Shown here piece after piece: positions 24,000 to 32,252 of a stretch of DNA of 64,000 nt. Numbering within the stretch: the stretch's first letter is position 1; every line of letters starts with the position of its first letter. The stretch is from Bradyrhizobium diazoefficiens (GTDB lineage: Bacteria > Pseudomonadota > Alphaproteobacteria > Rhizobiales > Xanthobacteraceae), in contig NZ_JAFCJE010000008.1 of assembly GCF_018131185.1 (NCBI RefSeq), forward strand, positions 62,001 to 126,000, written 5' to 3'. Below the pieces are notes generated by a model, which was not told the DNA's origin, ran no database searches, and worked only from the letters and a program-made list of their open reading frames with translations. The position numbers and the translations under genes were made by a program.

Positions 24000-24692
24000 A
24001 TGACCAGTCGCGAAACAGAGCTCGAGCTTCGTCAGTCCGTCATCGACGCATGTCGTGAGATGGCGGCGCAAGGTATCAACCAGGGAACGTCCGGAAACAT
24101 CAGCGTCCGAACCGACGACGGCATGCTGTTGACGCCGTCCGGTCTTCCCTACGACCGCATGAGGCCCGAGGACATCGTGGCCATGAAGTGGGACGGCTCG
24201 TGGAGCGCGCCGGCCGGCAACGTTCCGTCGACGGAATGGCGTTTTCACCTCGACATCCTGAAGTCGAAACCGGAGGTCGGCGCCGTCGTCCACGCACATC
24301 CGATCTTCTGCACCATCATCGCGATCATGAATCGCGCGATCCCCGCGATTCACTACATGATCGCCGCTGCTGGCGGAAACGACATTCCCTGCGCGCCCTA
24401 TGCCCAATACGGCACGGCCGAGCTGTCGCAGGCGGCCCTGGACGCGCTTCGCTATCGACGCGCCTGCCTGCTCGCACATCACGGGCTGATCGCCATCGGT
24501 CCTAATTTGCGCAAGGCCTTGTGGCTCGCCGTGGAGGTCGAGGTGCTCGCCAAGCAATATCACGGCTGTCTTCAACTTGGCTCTCCTCCGCTGCTGCCGG
24601 ACGAGGAGATCGACAGCATCCTGAAGCGATGGGGGCAGTACGGCCTGCGCGATAGCGACGGCGCGCCCAAGATTCCCCAGCGTCCGAGCTAG
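24000..24692 (+). CDS. Class II aldolase (FucA/AraD-like)
   Basis: A 230-residue zinc aldolase/epimerase of the fuculose-phosphate aldolase family. It shows NQGTSGNISVRTDDGMLLTP, the catalytic-base position E79 in PSTEWRFHLDIL, and zinc ligands H98 and H100 in VVHAHPIF and H160 in LLAHHGLIAIG. Length is typical. ATG 24000 gives the family N-terminus; the longer frame to 23760 overlaps the hotdog gene. With the PfkB kinase next door it could cleave a phosphorylated keto-sugar or sugar acid to a C3 or C2 unit (inference). Confidence 0.9.
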   Translation: MTSRETELELRQSVIDACREMAAQGINQGTSGNISVRTDDGMLLTPSGLPYDRMRPEDIVAMKWDGSWSAPAGNVPSTEWRFHLDILKSKPEVGAVVHAHPIFCTIIAIMNRAIPAIHYMIAAAGGNDIPCAPYAQYGTAELSQAALDALRYRRACLLAHHGLIAIGPNLRKALWLAVEVEVLAKQYHGCLQLGSPPLLPDEEIDSILKRWGQYGLRDSDGAPKIPQRPS

Positions 24693-24722
24693 ATCACGTC
24701 ACACCACCATCTGCGAGAAAAC

Positions 24723-25685
24723 ATGGCTCACTCTCACGACGTCAGCGTCTGCGGTACTTATATTCTGGATATTCTTGGCGTCCCGGTGACCGAGATTCCG
24801 CCGGGCGGCGGCCGCTTGCTGATCGAAGAAATTCGGCTCGCGGTCGCGGGCACCGCCGGCGGAACGGTCGTCCCTTGCGCGCGTCTCGGTCTGAAGGCGC
24901 TCGCGGTAGGCGCCGTCGGCTCCGACGAGAAGGCCGACTGGATGCTGAACGCGCTGGAGCGTGAAGGCATCGACATCTCTCTCATGGAGCGGATGGCCGG
25001 CAGTCCGACCTCGGCCACGATCCTGCCGATCCGGCCCGACGGCTCGCGTCCGGTCATGCACGCAAGGGGCGCTTCCGCCCGCTGGCGCATCGCACCCGAA
25101 ACGCAAAGCGCCGCTTGCCGGAGCAAGATTCTGCATCTCGGCGGGGTTGGCTCCCTGCTGGCGATGGATGGAGCGCCGTCCGTCGCATTGCTGCGCGAGG
25201 CGAAGGCGGCCGGCTGCACGACGACGCTCGACCTGATCCAGGCTCGCGGCGAGACGTTGGCACTGGTCGAACCTCTGATGCCTTATGTCGACTTCTTCAT
25301 GCCAAGCATTGATGAGACCCATGCGATGGTTGGGACCGCGGATCCGGCCGCATGCGCGCGCTTCTTCATCGAGAAGGGAGCCGGAGCCTGCGCTATCTCC
25401 ATGGGCGCCGACGGCTCGTTCGTGATGACGCGCGACGGACGTCAGTTCACCGTACCTGCCTTCGAGGTGAAGGTTCGTGATACGTCGGGATGCGGCGATT
25501 CCTACACCGGCGGCTTCATCGCGGGTCTCGTGCGCGACTGGGATTTGCTGGACTGCGCCAGGCTTGCGACGGCGACATCCGCAATTGTCGCGACGGGTCT
25601 CGGCTCCGGCGCCAACCTCGTGTCATTTGAGGAGACCGCGAAGGCGATGAACTCGCTCCCCGTGCGCAAGCCCGCTCAGGCGTGA
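24723..25685 (+). CDS. PfkB-family carbohydrate kinase
   Basis: A 320-residue ribokinase-like kinase. It has the family's N-terminal glycine-rich stretch (GTAGGTVVPCARLGLKALAV), GSDEKADWMLNALEREGID, FFMPSIDETHAMVG, and the ATP/catalytic signature DTSGCGDSYTGGFIAG with catalytic Asp259. The usual GAGD is GCGD here. It begins 30 bases after the aldolase. Phosphorylation before aldolase cleavage is the likely order (inference); the sugar is unknown. Confidence 0.92.
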   Translation: MAHSHDVSVCGTYILDILGVPVTEIPPGGGRLLIEEIRLAVAGTAGGTVVPCARLGLKALAVGAVGSDEKADWMLNALEREGIDISLMERMAGSPTSATILPIRPDGSRPVMHARGASARWRIAPETQSAACRSKILHLGGVGSLLAMDGAPSVALLREAKAAGCTTTLDLIQARGETLALVEPLMPYVDFFMPSIDETHAMVGTADPAACARFFIEKGAGACAISMGADGSFVMTRDGRQFTVPAFEVKVRDTSGCGDSYTGGFIAGLVRDWDLLDCARLATATSAIVATGLGSGANLVSFEETAKAMNSLPVRKPAQA

Positions 25686-25732
25686 GCCAACCACTCATCA
25701 ATACGTCAATCCGACCAATAGGGGAAAATAAC

Positions 25733-26479
25733 ATGGCCCGACATGCAATCGTTACGGGAGCAAGCCGCGGAATTGGCCGAGCAATCGCCATGGGTCTTGC
25801 CAGGCGCGGTTATGATCTCGCGCTGACCGACATCGCACCTCAGGAGAAAGTCCTGCTCGAGACCGTCGCCGATATCGCCGCGCTCGGGGGTCGTTGCATC
25901 CCGGTGCTTGGCGACGTCAGCGATCTCGGGGATTGCAAGCGGGCCATGGCGGAAGCCGTGCAGGGGCTGGGACACATCGACGTCCTCGTCAACAACGCCG
26001 GCATCCTCCGACTGGCGACGATCGACGAGCTGACCACCGAGACATGGGATCAGACATTCGCCGTGAACACGCGGGGCGTCTTCCAGATGACCCAATCCGT
26101 GGTGCCGCACATGAAGGAGCGCAAATACGGACGGATCGTCAACATCGCCTCGCTCGCGGCACGAACGGGCGGTCCGGGACAGTCCCACTACGCCGCGTCG
26201 AAGTCGGCCGTGGTCGGCTTCACCCGGGTTTCGTCCATGGAGTTCGGAGGCTTCGGCATCACGGTCAATGCCGTATGCCCGGGCATCATCGTGACCGAGA
26301 TGGGGATGAACAATCTCCGTGATCCCGAGCGCGTCGCCTATTTCGAGAAGGTCACGGACTTGCACCGGCTTGGGCAGCCGGAGGACGTCGTCGGGCCCGT
26401 GGCGTTTTTCGCGTCCGATGATTCAGCGTTTGTGACAGGTCAGGCCCTCAACGTGGACGGAGGTATTTTCTACAGCTAA
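25733..26479 (+). CDS. Short-chain dehydrogenase/reductase (FabG-like)
   Basis: A 248-residue classical SDR. The cofactor motif is TGASRGIG (8-15) with NNAG at 87-90. The catalytic residues are Ser140, Tyr153 and Lys157 (NIASLAARTGGPGQSHYAAS, then K). AVCPGIIVTEM and the C-terminal GQALNVDGGIFYS are typical. ATG 25733 follows a GGGGAAAA ribosome binding site; the frame to 25682 overlaps the kinase stop. Asp at the end of beta-2 (ALTDIA) suggests NAD(H) preference. It closes the IclR-controlled operon. Confidence 0.94.
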   Translation: MARHAIVTGASRGIGRAIAMGLARRGYDLALTDIAPQEKVLLETVADIAALGGRCIPVLGDVSDLGDCKRAMAEAVQGLGHIDVLVNNAGILRLATIDELTTETWDQTFAVNTRGVFQMTQSVVPHMKERKYGRIVNIASLAARTGGPGQSHYAASKSAVVGFTRVSSMEFGGFGITVNAVCPGIIVTEMGMNNLRDPERVAYFEKVTDLHRLGQPEDVVGPVAFFASDDSAFVTGQALNVDGGIFYS

Positions 26480-26547
26480 CGCGTGCAACCCGGCGTCCCG
26501 AGCCGGCAGGCAACTCATAGGCGGATGGTCTCGTCGCCTTCGGTTGT

Positions 26548-28917
26548 TCAATTCGATCCGCCACCGCTGTACGGGCGCACCAGATTGTCTGTCCAGGCCG
26601 CGGCAATGTGGGACAGGGAGAGAGTTGGCTTTTGGTCGAGGAGGAGTTCGAGCACCCGCGGCGGAGTCAATGGCAGTTCCTGGACAGGCTTTCCGGTTGC
26701 GTTGGCGACGGCACATGCGACGGCGGCCGCGACATTCAGGATCGGAACTTCGCCGGCGCCCTTCGTCCCTAGCGGTCCGATCGACGGCGCACCTTCGTAC
26801 AGGTTGATATCGACCGGCAAGACATCGAGGGCCAGCGGCACGCGGTAGGTCTCGAAGCCATTTTGACAGACGCGGCCATTGCTGCCGATCGTGACTTCCT
26901 CGTGCAAGGCGTAACCCAATCCCTGAACCACGCCACCCTGGATCTGGCCATGGATCGCGCGCGGGTTCAGCGCGCGGCCAACGTCCTGGACGACGCGGTA
27001 GCTCAACACCTCGACGTGTCCTGTCTCGGTGTCGACGGCGACCTCGCAATCATGGACGGCGAAGACGGGGATGTCGATCGCGTCGATGAAATGGCCGGCG
27101 ACGCAGCCGGGCATCGAGGGCACGCCAGCTCCCGTGAAGGCCCCGGTGCCGGAGATCGGACCGATCTGCGCCTGGGCACGCGTTGCGACTTCGGAGATCA
27201 GGCGGCCGGAGCCGGGCGCTCCGGCGATTTCAATCCGCCCCGATCGCATGACCAGATCCTCAGGCGCGGCCTCGATCATCTCGGAGGCGACCTTCAACAG
27301 CTTCGTGCGGACCTCTTGCGCCGCCGACAGACTGGCGGCACCGAGCGAGACAGTGGTTCGGCCGCCTCCGACACCGACATCGTAGCCGGCGGCATCGGTG
27401 TCGGCCGCGCGGACGATCACATCGTTGGGGTTGAGGCCGAGCGTGCCGGCCACGATCTGAGGCAGAGCCTGCATCATGGAGCCTGACCCGATCTCGACGC
27501 CCGATGTCACCAGCGTTGCCGTCCCGTCGGCATTCATGTTCACGGTCGCGGCGGATGGTCCGACAAAGACGAACCAGGTGCCGACAACCGTCGCGCGTCC
27601 ATAGAGCCGGCCGTCGGTACGCTTGGGCGGCGTTGCGGCGGCATCGCGCAACGTATCCATCCGGTCAAGCATCGGACCGAGCACGTCGCCTTCGAACACC
27701 TGGCCGGTGGCGCCGAGATCGCCGTCGCCGAGCACGTTGCGGCGGCGGAAGGCGAGGGGGTCCATGCCGATTCTGGCCGCGATTTCGTCGGTATGCCGCT
27801 CGAGCGCGAAGGTGTTGTAGACGCCGTTGCAGGCGCGGAAAGCGCCGTTCGGGGCGGTGTTGGTATAGACCGCGCGCGAGACCAGCCGGACCGCGCCAAG
27901 AGAATAATTTCCGCCGAGCGTGTGAGCGGTCATCGTGGTCAGGAAAACCTGTTCGCCACCATACGCGCCGCAATCCATCAGGACCACGGCCTCGCGTCCG
28001 ACGATCTCGCCATCGCGCGTCACCGCCGAGCGGATGCGGATGTCGGCGTTTTCGCGAAAGAGGCAGGTGAGCATCTCGTCCTCGCGCGAATTGACCAGCC
28101 GGACCGGCCGTCCGCTTGCCCGCGCGAGCAAGGCTGCAAAGGGCTCGATCGCGAGATCGAATTTGAGGCCGAAGCCGCCGCCGACCGGCGGTACGGTGAC
28201 GCGAACCTGGGAGGCCGGCACGCCCAGCAGGCGTGCGGTTGCGTTGCGGATGGTCCAGGGCACCTGGGTCGACGTCTCGATGTGGAAGCGCCCGTCTTCA
28301 TAACTTGCGACCACCGCGCGCGGCTCGAAGGCGACATGGTTTTGGCGGCCGACCCGGAACGAGCTTTCGATGATGTAGACATCGGGCCGGGCAAACGCGG
28401 CATCGACGTCGCCGCGAACGACGGTCGCCTCCCAGGCGACGTTGCCTCCGCGGGCCCCGCCTTCGAGCAGAACCTCGTAGTTGCGCCAGTCGGGGTGCAC
28501 GAGCGGAGCGCCAGGCGCAAGCGCATCCGCCATGGTGAGAACCACGGGCAGCGGTTCGATCTCGACGTCAATTGTCGCAAGCGCGGCCCGCGCCTGCACC
28601 AGCGTGTCCGCCGCGATCGCGGCGATCGGCTCGCCGTCATAACGGATCACGTCGCGGGCAAACAGCGGGTGGTCGGCGATGCCGATTCCGATCATGCCGG
28701 GCGCATCGGCTGCGGTGACGATGGCGCGCACACCGGGCATGCGGGCAGCCTTGGTGATGTCGAGGCGGGCGATCCGGCCCGACGGCACGCCGGCGCGCAA
28801 GATCGCCGCGTGCAGCATGCCGGGCAGGTAACGATCGATGGTGTAGCGCGTGCGGCCGCGCAGCTTGTCGGTCGCGTCGCGTCGCGCGAAATTCATGGTT
28901 GCGGAAGCGTCGGACAT
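26548..28917 (-). CDS. Xanthine-dehydrogenase-family Mo-binding large subunit (CoxL-like)
   Basis: A 789-residue aerobic-type molybdenum hydroxylase subunit. It has RTRYTIDRYLPGMLHAAILR, TVPPVGGGFGLKFDLAIEPF, TNTAPNGAFRACNGVYNTFA, and near the C-terminus GPLGTKGAGEVPILNVAAA, where the Glu is the catalytic base. The AYRCSFR loop of CO dehydrogenase is absent, so CO is not the substrate. ATG 28917 has GGGAGAGG upstream; ATG 28935 overlaps the small-subunit stop as ATGA and is the alternative. With HyuAB in the same operon a nitrogen heterocycle is the likely substrate (inference). Confidence 0.92.
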   Translation of the reverse strand: MSDASATMNFARRDATDKLRGRTRYTIDRYLPGMLHAAILRAGVPSGRIARLDITKAARMPGVRAIVTAADAPGMIGIGIADHPLFARDVIRYDGEPIAAIAADTLVQARAALATIDVEIEPLPVVLTMADALAPGAPLVHPDWRNYEVLLEGGARGGNVAWEATVVRGDVDAAFARPDVYIIESSFRVGRQNHVAFEPRAVVASYEDGRFHIETSTQVPWTIRNATARLLGVPASQVRVTVPPVGGGFGLKFDLAIEPFAALLARASGRPVRLVNSREDEMLTCLFRENADIRIRSAVTRDGEIVGREAVVLMDCGAYGGEQVFLTTMTAHTLGGNYSLGAVRLVSRAVYTNTAPNGAFRACNGVYNTFALERHTDEIAARIGMDPLAFRRRNVLGDGDLGATGQVFEGDVLGPMLDRMDTLRDAAATPPKRTDGRLYGRATVVGTWFVFVGPSAATVNMNADGTATLVTSGVEIGSGSMMQALPQIVAGTLGLNPNDVIVRAADTDAAGYDVGVGGGRTTVSLGAASLSAAQEVRTKLLKVASEMIEAAPEDLVMRSGRIEIAGAPGSGRLISEVATRAQAQIGPISGTGAFTGAGVPSMPGCVAGHFIDAIDIPVFAVHDCEVAVDTETGHVEVLSYRVVQDVGRALNPRAIHGQIQGGVVQGLGYALHEEVTIGSNGRVCQNGFETYRVPLALDVLPVDINLYEGAPSIGPLGTKGAGEVPILNVAAAVACAVANATGKPVQELPLTPPRVLELLLDQKPTLSLSHIAAAWTDNLVRPYSGGGSN

Positions 28918-28931
28918 CTTTGCCTCTCCCG

Positions 28932-29390
28932 TCATGTCGTCGCAAGCGCCAGCAGTGCGGCCTCGATGATGCGTTCGTATCCGGTGCAACGGCAGATGTT
29001 GCCCGTCAGTGCAGCTCGAATGTCGTGGCGCGTTGCCCCGGGGCGGGTCGTCAGGAGATGCGTCAGGCTCACGACCATGCCGGGAAAGCACATGCCGCAT
29101 TGGACTGCGTCGCAGGCCTCGAGCGCGGCCTGGATCGGGTTCAATCCGCCATTTATGGCAAGGCCTTCGACGGTGCGGATATCGCAGCCCTGGGCGAGCG
29201 CGACCGGCATCAGGCACGACGGGGTGGGATCGCCGTCGATCAACACCATGCAGGCGCCGCAAAAGCCCTCGCGACAGACGGGCTTTGCGCCTGTCAGATG
29301 GAATTCCTCGCGCAGGACGTCGACGAGAGGCGTGACAGGATCGGCAGTGGAGGTGAGGTGGTCGCCGTTGACGGTCAGGCTATGGCTCAT
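28932..29390 (-). CDS. Molybdenum hydroxylase 2Fe-2S subunit (CoxS-like)
   Basis: A 152-residue iron-sulfur subunit. The plant-type cluster ligands are C39, C44, C47 and C59 (CREGFCGACMV ... SC). The second cluster ligands are C98, C101 (CGMC), C133 and C135 (NICRCTGY). The length is typical. ATG 29390 follows a GGGGGTG site; the frame to 29486 runs into the FAD-subunit gene. It passes electrons from the Mo site in the large subunit to the FAD subunit encoded just upstream. Confidence 0.95.
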   Translation of the reverse strand: MSHSLTVNGDHLTSTADPVTPLVDVLREEFHLTGAKPVCREGFCGACMVLIDGDPTPSCLMPVALAQGCDIRTVEGLAINGGLNPIQAALEACDAVQCGMCFPGMVVSLTHLLTTRPGATRHDIRAALTGNICRCTGYERIIEAALLALATT

Positions 29391-29406
29391 GTTCACCCCC
29401 GACGGT

Positions 29407-30261
29407 TCAAGAGCCAAGCGCGGCGACTGCACGGCGGACGAGGCCGGGCAGGACGCGCGCCCGGTACCAGGCAGGCACGTCGGCACTGTCGCGGCCTGTA
29501 AATTCGTCCGCGAGCCCGGCCGCGGCCTCCGCGGCCCTCGCCGCGTTCAACGGACGTCCAACGAGCGCGGCCTCGAGGCGCTCCCATCGGCGCGCGACCG
29601 GCTCGACTGAACCGACGGCGACACGTGCCGTCTGAACGCGCTCGGCATCGTCGATGCTCACGGCGAGACTGACGATGGCAGTCGGATAGTCCCCGGCCTG
29701 CCGCAGCGGCAGGCGGGCGTGAACGGTCTTGCGCCCGCGCCGGGGCACGATGATCCTTTGGAGCAGCCGCCCGGGCGCCAGTGTCGATCTCATCCTCAGG
29801 AACTGCTCCAGGCTGGTTCGCTCCGGGCCGCCTCGGCTCGCGATCTCGACGTCGGCGTCGAGGCAGAGAAGCGCGGGCACGCAATCGGCTGCGGCGAACG
29901 CCGTCGTTGCGAGATTGCCGCCGATGGTCGCCATCCCGCGGATAGCAGGATTGGCAGAGCGGCCGGCTGCCGCCGTAAGCACGTCAAACTCCGAAATTTC
30001 CGCCAGCGCTGCCGCTAGCGCGGCGTGCGTCACCGCCGCACCGATCTCGACCTCGCCGGCATCGATCTTGATCGCGTGGAGCTCTGGTATCTTCCCGATC
30101 GCAACGTAACGCGACTTGAGCGGCTCATGCCGGATAGGGGCGCGCATGATCCACGTGCCACCGGCGAAGGGCGCGGCTTCAGAGCCGCCTTCGTCGAGCG
30201 CATCGAGCGCCGCCATTAGCGATGGCGCGACATAGAGGGATCCTGAAGCAAACGTCTCCAT
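29407..30261 (-). CDS. Molybdenum hydroxylase FAD subunit (CoxM-like)
   Basis: A 284-residue FAD-binding subunit. FAD motifs are PFAGGTWIM near the N-terminus and GMATIGGNLATTA around residues 108-120, followed by the CO-dehydrogenase-type C-terminal domain. ATG 30261 (METFASGSLYVAPSLMAALD) gives the usual family N-terminus; ATG 30303 is in frame but would overlap the HyuB gene by 16 bases. It is 16 bases from the small subunit, so the order is M-S-L, a common arrangement. Confidence 0.9.
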   Translation of the reverse strand: METFASGSLYVAPSLMAALDALDEGGSEAAPFAGGTWIMRAPIRHEPLKSRYVAIGKIPELHAIKIDAGEVEIGAAVTHAALAAALAEISEFDVLTAAAGRSANPAIRGMATIGGNLATTAFAAADCVPALLCLDADVEIASRGGPERTSLEQFLRMRSTLAPGRLLQRIIVPRRGRKTVHARLPLRQAGDYPTAIVSLAVSIDDAERVQTARVAVGSVEPVARRWERLEAALVGRPLNAARAAEAAAGLADEFTGRDSADVPAWYRARVLPGLVRRAVAALGS

Positions 30262-30287
30262 GGTGGCGGCACTCCCGATTCGATCCG

Positions 30288-32249
30288 TCAGCCTGTGCTC
30301 CATTTCGCCACCGACCGCCGCTCGAACACCTCGCGGAACTGGCTTGTGGATTTTGGAAGCAGGGCGCCCGTGCCCCAGTCGAGGATCACGGCATGCTGGC
30401 GGATCACGTCGAGCGCGCCGATCGTGCCGCTGCGGTAATTCTCCGCCACGATCTCAGGATCGAGCCGCACATTGGCGACACGCTCGGCCCTGATCTTGGC
30501 GCGAAGCGCTGCGGTCGCGGCCTTGTCCACCTCATAGTCGCACAGCTCGGCATCGACGGTGCGCACGACCACGCCATAATCCTTGGCAGCGCGTTCGACC
30601 GAGACGTAGTCGTCCTTGATATCTTCGATCACGAGGGCCGGGTCGCGTTCGAGCGGATCGCCGAATCCGCCACCGCCGGCTGTCGGGCGCGAGAAAATAT
30701 CGCCTTCGCCGATCGGGACATCGGAGAAGATCGAGCCGAGCCGCTCTTCGCCTTTGCCGCCGTCACGCGTCAATGTCAGCCCGTGCGGCATGGACGGCAG
30801 GCCACCCTCGATGCCCCACACCACGGCGCGCTCGCGGTCGCAGATGTAGGAAATCACGGTTTTCTCGGCCTGGAGCATGCGGGAAGTTTTCACGACACCG
30901 GCGCCGCCCCGCCATTTGCCCGGACCGGGCGAGTCCTTGAGGATCTCGCATTCGGTGGTCAGGATCGGATTGGCGCGCTCCTGGCCTTCGACGGGTTGCG
31001 ACATCAGGCCGGTGCCGAAGCAAGCCGTCGTGACATTGCTGCCGTCCTTGCCGTTGCGTCCGCCCCAGCCGCCGGGTAGCCAGTCATAGAACATGAAGAT
31101 GGGCTTGTCGGAACTGCGGGCGTCGAGCCCGCCGGTGAGCAGATATTCGAGATTGAAGGCGCAGGCGAGCGCGCGCTCCGGCATCAGTTTCGACCACATC
31201 TCGTAGATCGAGTTCATGATCTTCTCGAACGGCATCAGGAATCCGGTGACCGCGATCGGCCATTTGGCATCGACGATCGAGTCTTCTGGCGCGATGATTT
31301 CGAAGCAGCGGTAGAAGCCCGAATTGAGCGGGAGGTCCGGGAAGAAGGTTTTCATGCCGGCTGCGACGGCGGAGAAGGTCGTGCCGAAGGCGGAGTTGTA
31401 GATCGAGCCGATGGTCGGATGGCTGCCGGTAAAGTCGTAGATGGCGCGGTCGCCCTTGATCGTCAGCTTGATGCGGATCGGAATCATGCCCTCGCTGCCG
31501 GCGGGATCGCGGTCGATGAAGTCCACCGTCTCCCACTCGCCATCGGGCAGGGCCGCGATGCGCTGGCGCACCGAACGTTCGACATAGTCCTGCACGGCAG
31601 CAAGGCCGGTCTCGACCGTGTCGCGACCGTATTTGTTGACGAGGCGCAGGATCTCGCGTTCGCAGACCTGGGTGGCCTGGGACTGCGCCTGGATGTCGCC
31701 GATGATCGAAGCCGGATCGCGGGTGTTGGAGGCGATCAGATGTGCGACGTCCTTGCAGAAGCGGCCCTTGTCGAACAGGCGGATCGGCGTGATGCGCAGG
31801 CCTTCGCGGAACATTTCGCGCGCGGCGACATCGAACGATCCCGGCACGCTGCCGCCGACGTCGGACCAATGGCCGTTCGACTGGCTGAAGGCGATGATCT
31901 TGCCGTCGGCGAAGATCGGCCGGATCAGGCGCACGTCCGGGAAGTGCGTGCCGCCGGCGTAGGGGTCGTTGATGGCGAAGACGTCGCCCTCATGCATGTC
32001 CCCGTCGAAGAAACGCATGACGTCCTTGCAGGTGAAATGCAGCGTGCCGACATGGACGGCGATGTCCTGATTGCCCTGTGCGGCGCATTCGCCCTTGGCG
32101 TCGTGCAGGGCACTGGAGAAATCGCGGTTGTAGATGACGAAGGAGTAGCAGGTCCGCAGCACCTGCTCGCCCATCTGGTCGACACTGGTGATGAAGGAGT
32201 TCTTGAGAACCTCGAAGGTCACGGGGTCGAGCGGGAGATCTCCGGCCAT
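30288..32249 (-). CDS. hyuB: Hydantoinase B/5-oxoprolinase-type subunit HyuB
   Basis: A 653-residue HyuB-family subunit. The N-terminus DPVTFEVLKNSFITSVDQMG is diagnostic, followed by GDVFAINDPYAGGTHFPDV, SQSNGHWSDVGGSVPGSFDV, and the C-terminal PTAGGGGFGDPLERDPALV. Together with HyuA it forms an ATP-dependent enzyme opening lactam or cyclic imide rings (hydantoins, 5-oxoproline, caprolactam in known members). It starts three bases after the HyuA stop. Confidence 0.95.
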   Translation of the reverse strand: MAGDLPLDPVTFEVLKNSFITSVDQMGEQVLRTCYSFVIYNRDFSSALHDAKGECAAQGNQDIAVHVGTLHFTCKDVMRFFDGDMHEGDVFAINDPYAGGTHFPDVRLIRPIFADGKIIAFSQSNGHWSDVGGSVPGSFDVAAREMFREGLRITPIRLFDKGRFCKDVAHLIASNTRDPASIIGDIQAQSQATQVCEREILRLVNKYGRDTVETGLAAVQDYVERSVRQRIAALPDGEWETVDFIDRDPAGSEGMIPIRIKLTIKGDRAIYDFTGSHPTIGSIYNSAFGTTFSAVAAGMKTFFPDLPLNSGFYRCFEIIAPEDSIVDAKWPIAVTGFLMPFEKIMNSIYEMWSKLMPERALACAFNLEYLLTGGLDARSSDKPIFMFYDWLPGGWGGRNGKDGSNVTTACFGTGLMSQPVEGQERANPILTTECEILKDSPGPGKWRGGAGVVKTSRMLQAEKTVISYICDRERAVVWGIEGGLPSMPHGLTLTRDGGKGEERLGSIFSDVPIGEGDIFSRPTAGGGGFGDPLERDPALVIEDIKDDYVSVERAAKDYGVVVRTVDAELCDYEVDKAATAALRAKIRAERVANVRLDPEIVAENYRSGTIGALDVIRQHAVILDWGTGALLPKSTSQFREVFERRSVAKWSTG

Positions 32250-32252
32250 GGT

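Noticed and set aside
27793..29610. 605-codon open frame on the plus strand across the molybdenum hydroxylase genes
   Set aside because: It lies opposite well-supported CoxL/CoxS-type genes. It reads as a Gly/Arg/Asp-rich product with no family resemblance, which is typical of GC-rich antisense frames.
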